NCBI GenBank assembly: GCA_023439545.1
Contig: JAEXNT010000024.1
Span: 1 to 64,000, forward strand
Length of the DNA: 64,000 nt
Direction of reading: 5' to 3'
DNA from: Bacillota bacterium
GTDB taxonomy: Bacteria > Bacillota > Clostridia > Acetivibrionales > DTU013
In this document: positions 9,079 to 18,769 of the stretch, piece by piece
Position numbering within the stretch: position 1 is the stretch's first letter
Layout: the number at the start of each line of letters is the position of its first letter
Position numbers and translations under genes: made by a program
The notes under the pieces: generated by a model
Told to the model about the DNA's origin: nothing
The model's input: only the letters and a program-made list of their open reading frames with translations
The model's database searches: none

Positions 9079-9389
9079 ATTTATCGCACCCCCTTCCCGA
9101 ACCTTATCTTAATCGTAGCGCAGTATTCTTAAATCCGATTTGATGTAAATCTTAAAATTTTCTTAAATAACATCAGGCCGATATAGCTTAACATGTCGAC
9201 AGCAGGATTGACATGTTCGACCGGCCAACTCTCTATTTTATGTTAAAAGCAAATAAACCTCTTAAAAATAATAACATAAATTTATGCGGTAAATGAAACA
9301 CAATTGAACACAAATCTCAAATAATACCTACGATAAATGGCTTCCCGAACGGTTAAAATAATCGGAGACCAGAACTTCGGAGGTGCCTG
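9079..9389. other. 311-base divergent intergenic region
   Basis: This stretch separates the two-component operon (minus) from the DUF2953-gerW pair (plus). Besides the TCTTAAA repeats it holds an inverted repeat AACATGTC-N12-GACATGTT at 9190-9217. The remainder is AT-rich (9236-9360). I saw no ORF with a ribosome site and could not assign a clear promoter for the sporulation pair. Confidence 0.5.
9107..9167. promoter_or_regulatory. Direct TCTTAAA repeats upstream of the two-component operon
   Basis: TCTTAAA occurs at 9127-9133, 9150-9156 and 9161-9167, with a variant TCTTAAT at 9107-9113. The last two are exactly 11 bases apart, the helical spacing typical of direct-repeat sites for OmpR-family dimers. 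They lie 30-90 bases upstream of the regulator's start codon. That they bind this regulator is inference. Confidence 0.4.
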
Positions 9390-9890
9390 ATGGGCTTACT
9401 TTACGTCTTGTTGTTGATTTTGCTCTCAGCAATAATGCTAGCCTTTGTCATTGCCTTAAAAATAGCATTTACGCTGGATACAAGGAAAGAAGATATGAAG
9501 CTCGTATTATTCTGGCTTTATCCTTTCATAAAGATCACAGCTGAGGGAAGCATGACTTCGCCGCTTATCACGGTATATCTTTTCAAAAAGAAGGTATATG
9601 GAGGTATGATGGATGCTCAGGGGCAGATAGGCCGCAAGACTGGTATTATTAAGGCAGCAAGCGCTTCGGATATCCGGATGGATATTGATTACGGTTTCAG
9701 GGATCCTTACGTAACGGGTATAACCTGCGGTTCAATCAATGCGGCATCTGAAATTGCCAATTTCGCAGAACTGAACCAGAACCCCGACTTTATAACAGAC
9801 GAGGATTATATCCGCCTGGATGCTACAGCCAAGGTCAATATCGGCAATACGATATTGAATTACCTGAAGGGTAAAGCAGGCAGGCGATGA
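9390..9890 (+). CDS. DUF2953 domain-containing protein (YtfI-like)
   Basis: A 166-residue protein with one N-terminal membrane segment (about residues 2-28) followed by a DUF2953-type domain (DTRKEDMKLVLFWLYPFIKI, later DIDYGFRDPYVTGITCGSIN). It resembles Bacillus YtfI, whose gene also precedes the gerW homologue ytfJ. The role is probably linked to sporulation, but no biochemical function is known for the family. GGAGGTG lies upstream of the ATG. The gerW-like gene starts 61 bases downstream. Confidence 0.72.
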   Translation: MGLLYVLLLILLSAIMLAFVIALKIAFTLDTRKEDMKLVLFWLYPFIKITAEGSMTSPLITVYLFKKKVYGGMMDAQGQIGRKTGIIKAASASDIRMDIDYGFRDPYVTGITCGSINAASEIANFAELNQNPDFITDEDYIRLDATAKVNIGNTILNYLKGKAGRR

Positions 9891-9951
9891 AATGGTGGGA
9901 TAAGTAAACAAACCGATCAGTAAACGATCATACTAAAAGGAGGAGTAAAAA

Positions 9952-10440
9952 ATGGATCAGAACACGACCGACACATTGAATCAGAATGTAGACATGCTTT
10001 TCAGCAACCTGGAGAATTTTACGCAGAACGAGGGCGTTATCGGAAAGCCTGTCGTGCATGAGGACAAGACCTTTCTGCCTGTGGTATCGGTAACGCTGGG
10101 ATACGGCGGGGGAAATTCGGCAAGCAAAGCCCAGCCCGGCGGTACCGGAGCTTCCGGGGGAACTCTCGGCAGCATGGCGGGGAAAATGTCCGGCGGCGCA
10201 TTGGGCCTTGGAGCAAAGCTGTTTACGGAAGCTGTCATTGTAATAGACAAGACAAAGGATAATGTCACGCTGCTGCCCGTCAACGCTGCTGCAGGAAGCC
10301 AGCTTGCCGACAAGATACCCCAGATAATATCCAGTATGAACATGAAGCAGGGCGGCCAGTCCAATCAGCAGGGAGGAACCCAGGGACAGGGCAATACCCA
10401 GGGACAAGGCGGCGCCCAGGGTCAGGGCACGACCATGTAA
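9952..10440 (+). CDS. gerW: GerW family sporulation protein (YtfJ-like)
   Basis: A 162-residue protein of the GerW/YtfJ family; in Bacillus, GerW is a spore protein needed for normal germination with alanine. The family core is visible in NEGVIGKPVVHEDKTFLPVV and the glycine-rich GYGGG region, followed by the GLGAKLF segment. The last 27 residues are a low-complexity Gly/Gln/Thr repeat (QGQGNT, QGQGGA units) not usual for the family. A strong AAAGGAGG site precedes the start. It forms a pair with the DUF2953 gene upstream and is followed by a clear terminator. Confidence 0.87.
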   Translation: MDQNTTDTLNQNVDMLFSNLENFTQNEGVIGKPVVHEDKTFLPVVSVTLGYGGGNSASKAQPGGTGASGGTLGSMAGKMSGGALGLGAKLFTEAVIVIDKTKDNVTLLPVNAAAGSQLADKIPQIISSMNMKQGGQSNQQGGTQGQGNTQGQGGAQGQGTTM

Positions 10441-10504
10441 TGCTTAATAATAAAACGCCTCAGAAGAAAGCGCCGAATACTCAAACTGCGCTAAAAGCTA
10501 TCAG

Positions 10505-10575
10505 AAAGAGCCTGAATGCCTATTGAACAGAAGCCCGTCGGACCGACGGACAATTGTTCGGCCTCAGGCTCTTTT
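10505..10575 (+). terminator. Terminator after the gerW homologue
   Basis: AAAGAGCCTGA (10505-10515) pairs perfectly with TCAGGCTCTTT (10564-10574), followed by a short T-run. A nested CCGTCGG-A-CCGACGG hairpin sits in the loop. The extended loop is unusual but the outer arms are 11 bp. Confidence 0.65.
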
Positions 10576-10599
10576 CAGATTCCGAAAGGATGATGAAAG

Positions 10600-11349
10600 A
10601 TGTCGAAGATATACCTGAAAACGGACCTGAAGTATTTCGACGTGATCGGCGATATACATGGGTGTTACAGGGAATTGACCGGGCTTTTGGACAAGCTTGG
10701 ATATTCCTTGGATCGGGGACTGGAAAGAATCAATGGAGTTCCTGAAGATCGCAGGCTGGTATTTCTCGGCGATTTTACCGACAGGGGGCCTGAGCCCATA
10801 AAAGTGCTGAGACTTGCAATGGACGCAGTCAAAACGGGCTTTGCATTATCCGTTCGCGGGAACCATGAGGAAAAAATACTGCAGAAGCTCGTCAAAAACA
10901 CGCCTGCAAAGGAAGAGGTAATGGAAACGCTCGATGCGATACGCAAAGAGGGGGAGGAATTCGTAAGCAATGCGATAGAGTTTATCGCAGGTCTCCCGTA
11001 CGTCATTCTTTGCAGGAATACAAGCCTGATAGCGCATGCAGGTTTGAAGGAGGAATTTCAGGACATCGAAACGCGTGATTTTAAAAGGCTCGGGAAGATA
11101 AAGTCATTGACTATCTACGGAGACATAACGGGGAAAAAGCTACCCGACGGAAAACCTGAACGGCTCGACTGGGCTTCTGCCTACAGGGGAGAGATTACGG
11201 TCATATATGGCCATTCGATCGTCAGTGAAGCAGTTTGGAGAAACAATACAATAAATATCGATACGGGTTGTTTTGAAACGGGAGTACTCACAGCGGTAAG
11301 GATGCCTGAAAAAGATATAGTCTCAAATATAAGGAACTGTCGCGGTTGA
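10600..11349 (+). CDS. Metallophosphoesterase, PrpE/bis(5'-nucleosyl)-tetraphosphatase-like
   Basis: A 249-residue calcineurin-like phosphatase of the PPP type. Metal-binding motifs are in order: GDIHGCYREL near residue 16, GDFTDRGP near residue 53, GNHEEK near residue 84, then IAHAGL and YGHSIV with the distal histidines. Length and opening match PrpE-type enzymes that hydrolyse diadenosine tetraphosphate or act as protein phosphatases. The substrate is not settled by sequence. AAAGGATGA precedes the start. It lies between a terminator and a new promoter, so it is probably monocistronic. Confidence 0.8.
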   Translation: MSKIYLKTDLKYFDVIGDIHGCYRELTGLLDKLGYSLDRGLERINGVPEDRRLVFLGDFTDRGPEPIKVLRLAMDAVKTGFALSVRGNHEEKILQKLVKNTPAKEEVMETLDAIRKEGEEFVSNAIEFIAGLPYVILCRNTSLIAHAGLKEEFQDIETRDFKRLGKIKSLTIYGDITGKKLPDGKPERLDWASAYRGEITVIYGHSIVSEAVWRNNTINIDTGCFETGVLTAVRMPEKDIVSNIRNCRG

Positions 11350-11373
11350 CTAATTCCGCCCTGCTGATACAAT
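11346..11373 (+). promoter_or_regulatory. SigA-type promoter for the gene at 11415
   Basis: TTGACT (11346-11351), a 16-base spacer and TACAAT (11368-11373), about 42 bases upstream of the start codon. Confidence 0.5.
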
Positions 11374-11414
11374 GTAAATAAAAGCTTTACAGCTGTATCG
11401 GAGGAGGTCGTTAT

Positions 11415-11798
11415 ATGAATTGCAGGTATTCGTTCGTGTGTGATGCCGCTAATATATCGCAGACAGGAAATCTGAATGTTCTCGGCATCTTCAGGAATAT
11501 AAATGCAGCAAAATTTCCATGCCAGTATCCCAGATTTACATATGTCGCGAATATAGAATTCCATCGCTCCGAATCGGGAAAGCATTTATTCAGGATCAAT
11601 TTCATAGATGATGACGGAAAAGATGTTATAAGTCCGCTGACAGGCGAAATAGAGGTAAGTTCCTCCAACAGGTCGGCAAATATACTGGTCGAACTGGCAA
11701 ACATACAATTTCCCAAAGCAGGGGTCTATGAGATCGACCTGACTCTGGACAACCAGCATGTAACAACGGAAAGCATAAATATCTTGCAGGTGGAATAA
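11415..11798 (+). CDS. DUF6941-like hypothetical protein
   Basis: A 127-residue predicted all-beta cytosolic protein with no signal peptide or membrane segment. The opening MNCRYSFVCDAANISQTGNL and the late AGVYEIDLTLDNQ segment resemble the DUF6941 family, whose function is unknown. GGAGGAGG precedes the ATG. It lies 25 bases before the aldo/keto reductase gene and may be co-transcribed with it. Confidence 0.6.
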   Translation: MNCRYSFVCDAANISQTGNLNVLGIFRNINAAKFPCQYPRFTYVANIEFHRSESGKHLFRINFIDDDGKDVISPLTGEIEVSSSNRSANILVELANIQFPKAGVYEIDLTLDNQHVTTESINILQVE

Positions 11799-11823
11799 AA
11801 AGCGGAAAAGGGGCTCAGTATCC

Positions 11824-13029
11824 ATGCTCTACAGACAAATGGGCAAAACGGGCGATAAGGTTTCGATTCTGGGGTACGGCTGTATGCGCTTCCCCCAGAT
11901 GAACGGCAAAATAGACGAAGAACGGACGCGGCGCCAGATAATCCAGGCAATTGAAAGCGGCGTGAACTATTTTGATACGGCATGGATATACCACGGCGGA
12001 AAAAGCGAAACGATACTTGGCGGCATATTTGCCGAAGGTTACAGAGACAAGGTCAGGATAGCTACCAAAATGCCGCTTTATATGGTCAATTCAAAAAGCG
12101 ACATGGATGATATCCTGAATAAGCAATTAAAAAAGCTGAGGACGGATCATGTAGATTACTATCTGCTCCATGCCGTGAATGATATGGAGAGCTGGGAGAG
12201 GCTCAAAAGGCTGGGAGTGCGGGAATTTGTCGAACAGGCTAAAAAAGATGGCAGGATCCGTTGGTTCGGGTTCTCGTTCCATGGCGACAAAGAAGATTTC
12301 AAAGCCATAATCGACGATTATTCCTGGGATATGTGCCAGATCCAATATAATTACATTGACGAAAGCTTCCAGGCAGGGAGGGAAGGCCTCGAATATGCCG
12401 CCTCCAAAGGAATCGGCGTAGTGATAATGGAGCCCCTGAGGGGCGGAAAACTAGCCGGCAGGATGCCGCATGAGATCCGGAAGATATGGGATACTGCCGG
12501 TACAAAAAGGACAGCTGCAGATTGGGCATTACGATGGCTTTGGAATCAGCCCGGCGTTTCGGCGGTGCTTTCGGGAATGAGTGAGGAATCTCAGATAGAA
12601 GAGAATACAAAACTGGCGGACGAGGTACTGCCTGATTCTCTTTCTTCGGAAGAGCTTGAATTATACGATAAAGTCAGGCAGAAATTTTACAGGCTCATGC
12701 GTGTCGGTTGTACAGGCTGCGGTTATTGCATGCCTTGCCCGGCCGGCGTCGACATACCGTTCTGCTTCAGCTATTACAATACCAGGCATTTTTTCAATGC
12801 GAAACGCGCGCAGTTCCAGTACCTCGCGTTCGCAGGGGGACTTTACGGGGGCAGGCCTTCGTATGCCTCACTGTGCAAGCAGTGTGGCAAGTGCGAAAAG
12901 ATATGTCCGCAGCATCTTCCAATCAGGGAAAAGCTCAAAGAGGTATCGGCAGATATGGAGCCTCGAGTGATCCGACCGGCGCTGTGGCTCGTCAGGAAAT
13001 ACTTCAAACTGCGCGGCGGAAGAGATTGA
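11824..13029 (+). CDS. Aldo/keto reductase with C-terminal ferredoxin domain
   Basis: A 401-residue protein. Residues 1-290 form an NADPH-linked AKR barrel (GYGCMRFP, catalytic Tyr in TAWIYHGGKSE, DYYLLHAV). Residues 295-375 carry two [4Fe-4S]-type clusters: CTGCGYCMPCPAGVDIP and CKQCGKCEKICPQHL. This fused form is widespread in strict anaerobes and is thought to exchange electrons between ferredoxin and carbonyl substrates. The substrate is unknown. The stop codon overlaps the -35 element of the next gene's promoter. Confidence 0.92.
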   Translation: MLYRQMGKTGDKVSILGYGCMRFPQMNGKIDEERTRRQIIQAIESGVNYFDTAWIYHGGKSETILGGIFAEGYRDKVRIATKMPLYMVNSKSDMDDILNKQLKKLRTDHVDYYLLHAVNDMESWERLKRLGVREFVEQAKKDGRIRWFGFSFHGDKEDFKAIIDDYSWDMCQIQYNYIDESFQAGREGLEYAASKGIGVVIMEPLRGGKLAGRMPHEIRKIWDTAGTKRTAADWALRWLWNQPGVSAVLSGMSEESQIEENTKLADEVLPDSLSSEELELYDKVRQKFYRLMRVGCTGCGYCMPCPAGVDIPFCFSYYNTRHFFNAKRAQFQYLAFAGGLYGGRPSYASLCKQCGKCEKICPQHLPIREKLKEVSADMEPRVIRPALWLVRKYFKLRGGRD

Positions 13030-13055
13030 CAGCATACAAATCAAAATGTTAGAAT
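13026..13055 (+). promoter_or_regulatory. Promoter giving a leaderless transcript for the gene at 13062
   Basis: TTGACA (13026-13031), 18-base spacer, TAGAAT (13050-13055). Only six bases separate the -10 from the ATG at 13062, so transcription should start at or next to the start codon. No Shine-Dalgarno sequence is present, as expected for a leaderless message. Confidence 0.55.
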
Positions 13056-13061
13056 TCAGTT

Positions 13062-14930
13062 ATGAAAAGGTTCTTCTTTGCATTCTTAATAATATTTTTT
13101 TGCATTTGTCTTTGTTATGAGGTTATAGCGGATACGACGGCAAATGATATCGACCAATTACATAAAAGATTCGATATCAGTCCTGTTTATTCATGTCTTA
13201 AAGGAAACAATCTCTATATATTAACCGAGAATGGTCCCGAAAACGCACCCAAATACGGAGATGAAGCCGGTTATGACCGAAGGGGTTCCGAAATAGGTTA
13301 TTACAATTTGGATACCGGTATCTACAACAGGATATTTACGAAATTTTACGAAGACACTGTTTCAGGGGCAATCAATTATTTCACAGTTGACGATGCGCAG
13401 GAGAATATCGATTTTGTAGAACAGGTATGTGTAGGCCAGCTACAGCAGAACGATTATTACTACATAAGCTATTCAATAAAAAATAAAACTGCTCGTGTTA
13501 CCAGCCTTGTTCGTTATTTCGATGATTCGGCGTTATATGACAAGACAAAGTATCCCGTCTATGACAGGGAATACTTTCGATATACGGATAAATTGAGCTC
13601 TTTGCTGAAAAAAAAGGATACTGTCCTGAAAAATATCGATAAAGTAAGATTCGGGGGAAATAACAAGCTATATATTATCAGGGATGTAAAAAGCGGGACC
13701 AATGAGGATGAGGCCATATACCGTCAGGAATTGGGATATATCGATCTGGACTCGGAGGTCTATGTCAAGCTTTTGCAAAAGAAGGAAGAACCGGGGAAAT
13801 CCAAAGGTGAATTGAAGCTTCTAAGCGCTGCGGGAAACGAAATATCTTTCCAGGATTTTTTCAATATTAAAAATACCTTTGCCAATTATGCTTATATAAC
13901 TTATAGCTTTTCCGCAGGTAGCGACACCGTATCGATAACGGATTGCAAATACAAATTTCATAATACTTACGACGGGATAGAGAGTTTGATCGGTACAAAG
14001 ATCAATATCTCAGGATTCAAAGATATTGGACAGTACGGGGTCATATCAGGCCTGGCAGACATTTATGCAAAGTTTCCGGATATCAGCGAGCTGGTTTTAC
14101 TAAAGGATAGATTCTATGTTGTCATGAAAAAATCCGGCTTACATGAATTGGGATTTATCGATACCGGAACATTGCGCTATAACAGGTTACTCCAGAAAGA
14201 AAGTGAATTCAATGAGTATTTCGTTCAGCTCAAAAAAGCTGCGGATAAGCTCACATTTATAGAATATGAAGAGTTCTCCGATCCGGGAAGCTCCGATACG
14301 CCTGAAGATAATAAGGCGTTCAGCGCATCTGTCGTATTTGAGTATTTTCCTGCCGGGAAAATACTGGAAATAAAAGATGCATATCTAAATACCTTGTTCG
14401 GAAACTCGAACAGTCAGATCAAGTTTACGCCGTTAATCGGAAAAAGAGTTAAGCTTAAGGATTATTCGGATACGGAATGCTACTTCAGTATTAAAAAAAT
14501 GGTTTATTTCTCTGATAAGTATCCGGGAATTAAAGATATGTTCCTTTATAACAACAGGCTTTACACTATCTCCCGGAACGGAATAAACGGCGGTATAGTC
14601 GAGGGTGTAGCCGGTGGTCCCGACGTTACCACTGAAATAGGTTATATCGATCTGAAAACAAACAAATATACCAGGCTGCTGAAAAAAGCCGAATCGTCAG
14701 AGTGTCATGGAATATTGCGCTTTATTTCCATAGGGCGGGATAATATAGAATTTTACGATTACAACAAAGACAATACCAATGCTGTTTACTACAAATTGTT
14801 CACAGCGGGCAACAGCCTGAAAATAACAGATATGGATCCTAAAAAGTCCGATGGTTTGATCGGGATGAAACTGAAGCTATCGGAATTTAAGGATGTAGAC
14901 TATTTTTTCAAAAGTGAAGCTGCCGATTAA
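13062..14930 (+). CDS. Secreted protein of four ~150-residue repeats, function unknown
   Basis: A 622-residue protein with an N-terminal signal peptide or anchor (RFFFAFLIIFFCICLC, residues 3-18). I recognise no named domain. The body is a fourfold internal repeat, each unit containing a strand pair of the pattern E-x-GYIDLxTxxYxRLLxK: GYYNLDTGIYNRIFTK, GYIDLDSEVYVKLLQK, GFIDTGTLRYNRLLQK and GYIDLKTNKYTRLLKK. Three units end in a LIG-x-K-(I/V/L)-x-L-x-x-(F/Y)-x-D segment. The pattern suggests a beta-propeller or similar repeat fold outside the membrane. It lacks a ribosome binding site (see the promoter entry). It is convergent with the ThuA-like gene, only nine bases away. Confidence 0.75.
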   Translation: MKRFFFAFLIIFFCICLCYEVIADTTANDIDQLHKRFDISPVYSCLKGNNLYILTENGPENAPKYGDEAGYDRRGSEIGYYNLDTGIYNRIFTKFYEDTVSGAINYFTVDDAQENIDFVEQVCVGQLQQNDYYYISYSIKNKTARVTSLVRYFDDSALYDKTKYPVYDREYFRYTDKLSSLLKKKDTVLKNIDKVRFGGNNKLYIIRDVKSGTNEDEAIYRQELGYIDLDSEVYVKLLQKKEEPGKSKGELKLLSAAGNEISFQDFFNIKNTFANYAYITYSFSAGSDTVSITDCKYKFHNTYDGIESLIGTKINISGFKDIGQYGVISGLADIYAKFPDISELVLLKDRFYVVMKKSGLHELGFIDTGTLRYNRLLQKESEFNEYFVQLKKAADKLTFIEYEEFSDPGSSDTPEDNKAFSASVVFEYFPAGKILEIKDAYLNTLFGNSNSQIKFTPLIGKRVKLKDYSDTECYFSIKKMVYFSDKYPGIKDMFLYNNRLYTISRNGINGGIVEGVAGGPDVTTEIGYIDLKTNKYTRLLKKAESSECHGILRFISIGRDNIEFYDYNKDNTNAVYYKLFTAGNSLKITDMDPKKSDGLIGMKLKLSEFKDVDYFFKSEAAD

Positions 14931-14939
14931 TTTTCTATG

Positions 14940-15572
14940 TTATTTATACCCTGTCGCCCACGCTGCGCTTCTGCTGATCAGTTTCCTGTACACAGGATCG
15001 AGGAGGGTTTCCAGGTTGTGCCCCGGAGACAGGTATACCACCCTTCCCATACCGTAGACATGTGCCCATGCGGCCGGCCATTTTCTGCCTTCGGATTCGT
15101 ATTCGAGAAGTATGGATGTGTCCGTAAAATCGTCCATATCGAACATGTAAGGTTCCTCGAGGACCGAGAAGCTTTTGATGCCGTCCGTTATAACGTGACC
15201 TGGAAAGGCTGGAGTATAGGTCAGTACCTTCTGCTCGGGATGACCGGTAAATTTGCCGCCGTGCAGCTGGGCAAGCTCATAACGCCCGCTTAGAGAGATG
15301 CCGTTGTGTATGGACAGGAGTCCTCCTCCATGGGCGACAAAGGACAGAAGCCCGACTGTCTGTTCCTCGCCGGGCTTGTCATCCCAGCAGTCTGTAAATG
15401 ATATGCACAGATCGAAGTCTTTCAGACTCTCCTCCCTGAACCTGTCATAATCTTCTGTACTCTCCACCTCAAACTCGTCGAGTATGTCCGAAAGCTCCCT
15501 GTCCGGGCCGCTAAGCGGATGATATTTCATTTTCTCGTTATCTCCTATCAGGATCGCCTTTTTATTCTTCAT
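14940..15572 (-). CDS. ThuA-like domain protein
   Basis: A 210-residue class I glutamine amidotransferase-like protein of the ThuA type (trehalose utilisation family). It shows the VGLLSFVAHGGGLLSIHNG region where the amidotransferase nucleophile would sit, and the late HVYGMGRVVYLSPGH motif. The usual catalytic Cys is absent, as in ThuA proteins, which probably act in sugar or carbohydrate metabolism. ATG 15572 is preferred to the longer frame because AAGGAG lies upstream. The function is uncertain. Confidence 0.78.
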   Translation of the reverse strand: MKNKKAILIGDNEKMKYHPLSGPDRELSDILDEFEVESTEDYDRFREESLKDFDLCISFTDCWDDKPGEEQTVGLLSFVAHGGGLLSIHNGISLSGRYELAQLHGGKFTGHPEQKVLTYTPAFPGHVITDGIKSFSVLEEPYMFDMDDFTDTSILLEYESEGRKWPAAWAHVYGMGRVVYLSPGHNLETLLDPVYRKLISRSAAWATGYK

Positions 15573-15713
15573 CTGTCGGCTCCTTTTTCCGGATACATTA
15601 CGCACCTGGTGATATCATACCTTTATAGTATTTTCAGATATGGTGCAGATAACTATATATTTTACATATCGAATACATTGAAATTTTGTATAAGGGAAAA
15701 TTATTGTTGGATA

Positions 15714-15742
15714 TTGACAAAGCAAAAAAATGCAATTACTAT
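15714..15742 (+). promoter_or_regulatory. Promoter of the cymR-like gene
   Basis: TTGACA (15714-15719), 17-base spacer, TACTAT (15737-15742). The AT-rich sequence just downstream (TAGGAATTATAATATATATC, 15751-15770) lies at the predicted start site and could hold an Rrf2-type operator, but no clean dyad is visible. Confidence 0.5.
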
Positions 15743-15799
15743 ATAACATATAGGAATTATAATATATATCACAACCACGGCTGGCAAAGGAGATGAAAT

Positions 15800-16243
15800 A
15801 TGAAACTTTCTACAAAAGGAAGGTACGGGCTTAGGGCAATGCTCGACCTGGCTGTCAGCTCGGCCGGCGATCATGTTTCACTATACAACATTGCCGAGCG
15901 GCAGGGAGTATCGGAGAATTACCTTGAACAGGTTTTTTCAGCTTTGAGAAAGGCGGGCCTCGTGAAAAGTGTCAAAGGTGCGCAGGGGGGCTATATACTG
16001 GCACAGCAGCCTTCAAAAACAACAGTCGGGACAATACTCAGGGCGCTTGAGGGAGATCTTTCCGTTGTGGATGATGAAAAGGAAAATGCGGCCGGCAATC
16101 TTGTAATCAGATGTATAAAGGGTAAAGTCTGGGACAGAATGAACGAAAGCCTCAACAACGTAGTCGATTCGATCACCTTGGAGGATCTGCTTCTGGATTA
16201 TAGAAAAATGGAGGGAGTCAATAATGAGATGTATTTTATTTGA
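15800..16243 (+). CDS. cymR: Rrf2-family regulator, CymR-like
   Basis: A 147-residue winged-helix regulator beginning MKLSTKGRYGLRAMLDLA, the standard Rrf2 opening, with the recognition-helix region SENYLEQVFSALRKAGLVKS and wing GAQGGYILA. It lacks the three clustered cysteines that hold Fe-S in IscR/NsrR (a single Cys remains), which fits CymR, the cysteine-metabolism repressor that works with cysteine synthase. The neighbours are an O-acetylhomoserine sulfhydrylase and a cysteine synthase, supporting that role. The symbol rests on this context. Confidence 0.85.
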   Translation: MKLSTKGRYGLRAMLDLAVSSAGDHVSLYNIAERQGVSENYLEQVFSALRKAGLVKSVKGAQGGYILAQQPSKTTVGTILRALEGDLSVVDDEKENAAGNLVIRCIKGKVWDRMNESLNNVVDSITLEDLLLDYRKMEGVNNEMYFI

Positions 16244-16281
16244 TTTGTATATTGTAAAGCCGACTAAATATATATGTATAC

Positions 16282-16310
16282 TTGACAGAACAGAATTGCA
16301 TAGAAAATAA
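16282..16310 (+). promoter_or_regulatory. Candidate promoter of the O-acetylhomoserine sulfhydrylase gene
   Basis: A consensus -35 TTGACA is at 16282-16287. The -10 is ambiguous within TAGAAAATAAAT (16301-16312). A separate promoter here would allow CymR-type control apart from the regulator gene. Confidence 0.35.
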
Positions 16311-16335
16311 ATGAAGAAAATAACCAGTGAAATAA

Positions 16336-17649
<1,314 letters not shown>

Positions 17650-17786
17650 AACCCGACTGGTGAGCCTGATGCATCAACCTGACGGATATGTAAATCGGTG
17701 TAAAAATGAGTTATTATTATATAAAAAGTGGGTATCAATGCTCCTGGTGTATGTTTACGGGAGTAATAGAACAAGGAGGATTCACA

Positions 17787-18722
17787 ATGTCGAAGGTATA
17801 TAAAAGTCTGACTGAATTGATCGGGAATACGCCCCTTCTGGAGCTTTCCAACTATAATAAAAAGAACGGGCTCGATGCCAAAGTTATCGCGAAGCTCGAA
17901 TATTTCAACCCGCTCTCGAGCGTAAAGGACAGGATTGGCTATGCCATGATAAAGGATGCTGAGGACAGGGGAGTCATCAGCAAGGATACCGTAATTATAG
18001 AGCCGACAAGCGGCAATACCGGGATCGCACTTTCATTTGTCGCTGCCGCAAGGGGATACAGGCTTATAATCACACTGCCTGAGACATTCAGCATAGAAAG
18101 AAGGAACCTGATGAAGGCGCTAGGCGCGGAGCTTGTCCTGACCCCCGGAGCGGAAGGCATGCCCGGCGCGATCAAGAGGGCTAAGGAGCTCGCGGCTGAG
18201 ATACCCAATTCTTTCATACCCCAGCAGTTTGAAAATCCCGCAAACCCCGAAATACACAGAAAGACTACCGCGGAGGAGATATGGAGGGATACCGACGGAC
18301 AGGTCGATATCTTTGTTGCCGGAGTAGGTACCGGAGGTACGGTTACGGGAGTGGGCGAAGCGCTGAAGCAGAAGAAGCCCGGTATAAAAATCGTTGCAGT
18401 TGAGCCGTTCGACTCACCCGTGCTGTCCGGCGGAAACAAGGGACCGCACGCCCTGCAGGGCATAGGAGCGGGCTTTGTGCCGGCCGTGCTGAACAGGGAT
18501 ATCATCGATGAGATTATTACTGTCAAGACGAATGAAGCGTTTGAAGCGGCAAGAGGCCTAGCAAAGGCCGAGGGGCTGCTTGTCGGGATATCGTCCGGCG
18601 CGGCGGCATTTGCAGCTGCACAGCTGGCAAAACGCCCAGAAAACAAGGGAAAGAGCATTGTCGTGCTGCTTCCCGATACAGGTGAGCGGTATTTATCAAC
18701 GAAGCTTTTCCAGGAAGAATAG
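17787..18722 (+). CDS. cysK: Cysteine synthase A
   Basis: A 311-residue O-acetylserine sulfhydrylase. The PLP Lys is in [11 protein letters not shown], the substrate loop is [11 protein letters not shown], and the phosphate-binding loop is [13 protein letters not shown]. In Firmicutes CysK also partners CymR to sense O-acetylserine. ATG 17787 was chosen because AAGGAGGA lies just upstream and the protein then opens with the family's [15 protein letters not shown]; the reading frame runs 81 bases further left but without family sequence. Confidence 0.95.
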   Translation: MSKVYKSLTELIGNTPLLELSNYNKKNGLDAKVIAKLEYFNPLSSVKDRIGYAMIKDAEDRGVISKDTVIIEPTSGNTGIALSFVAAARGYRLIITLPETFSIERRNLMKALGAELVLTPGAEGMPGAIKRAKELAAEIPNSFIPQQFENPANPEIHRKTTAEEIWRDTDGQVDIFVAGVGTGGTVTGVGEALKQKKPGIKIVAVEPFDSPVLSGGNKGPHALQGIGAGFVPAVLNRDIIDEIITVKTNEAFEAARGLAKAEGLLVGISSGAAAFAAAQLAKRPENKGKSIVVLLPDTGERYLSTKLFQEE

Positions 18723-18735
18723 AGTGTGATGTATA

Positions 18736-18769
18736 AAAACCGGGCGGAGATGTTCTTCGTCCGGTTTTT
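18736..18769. terminator. Bidirectional terminator between cysK and the small convergent ORF
   Basis: AAAACCGGGCG pairs with CGTCCGGTTTTT around a 10-base loop. It has a T-run on the plus strand and an A-run (T-run on the minus strand) on the other side, so it can stop transcription from both directions. Confidence 0.75.
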
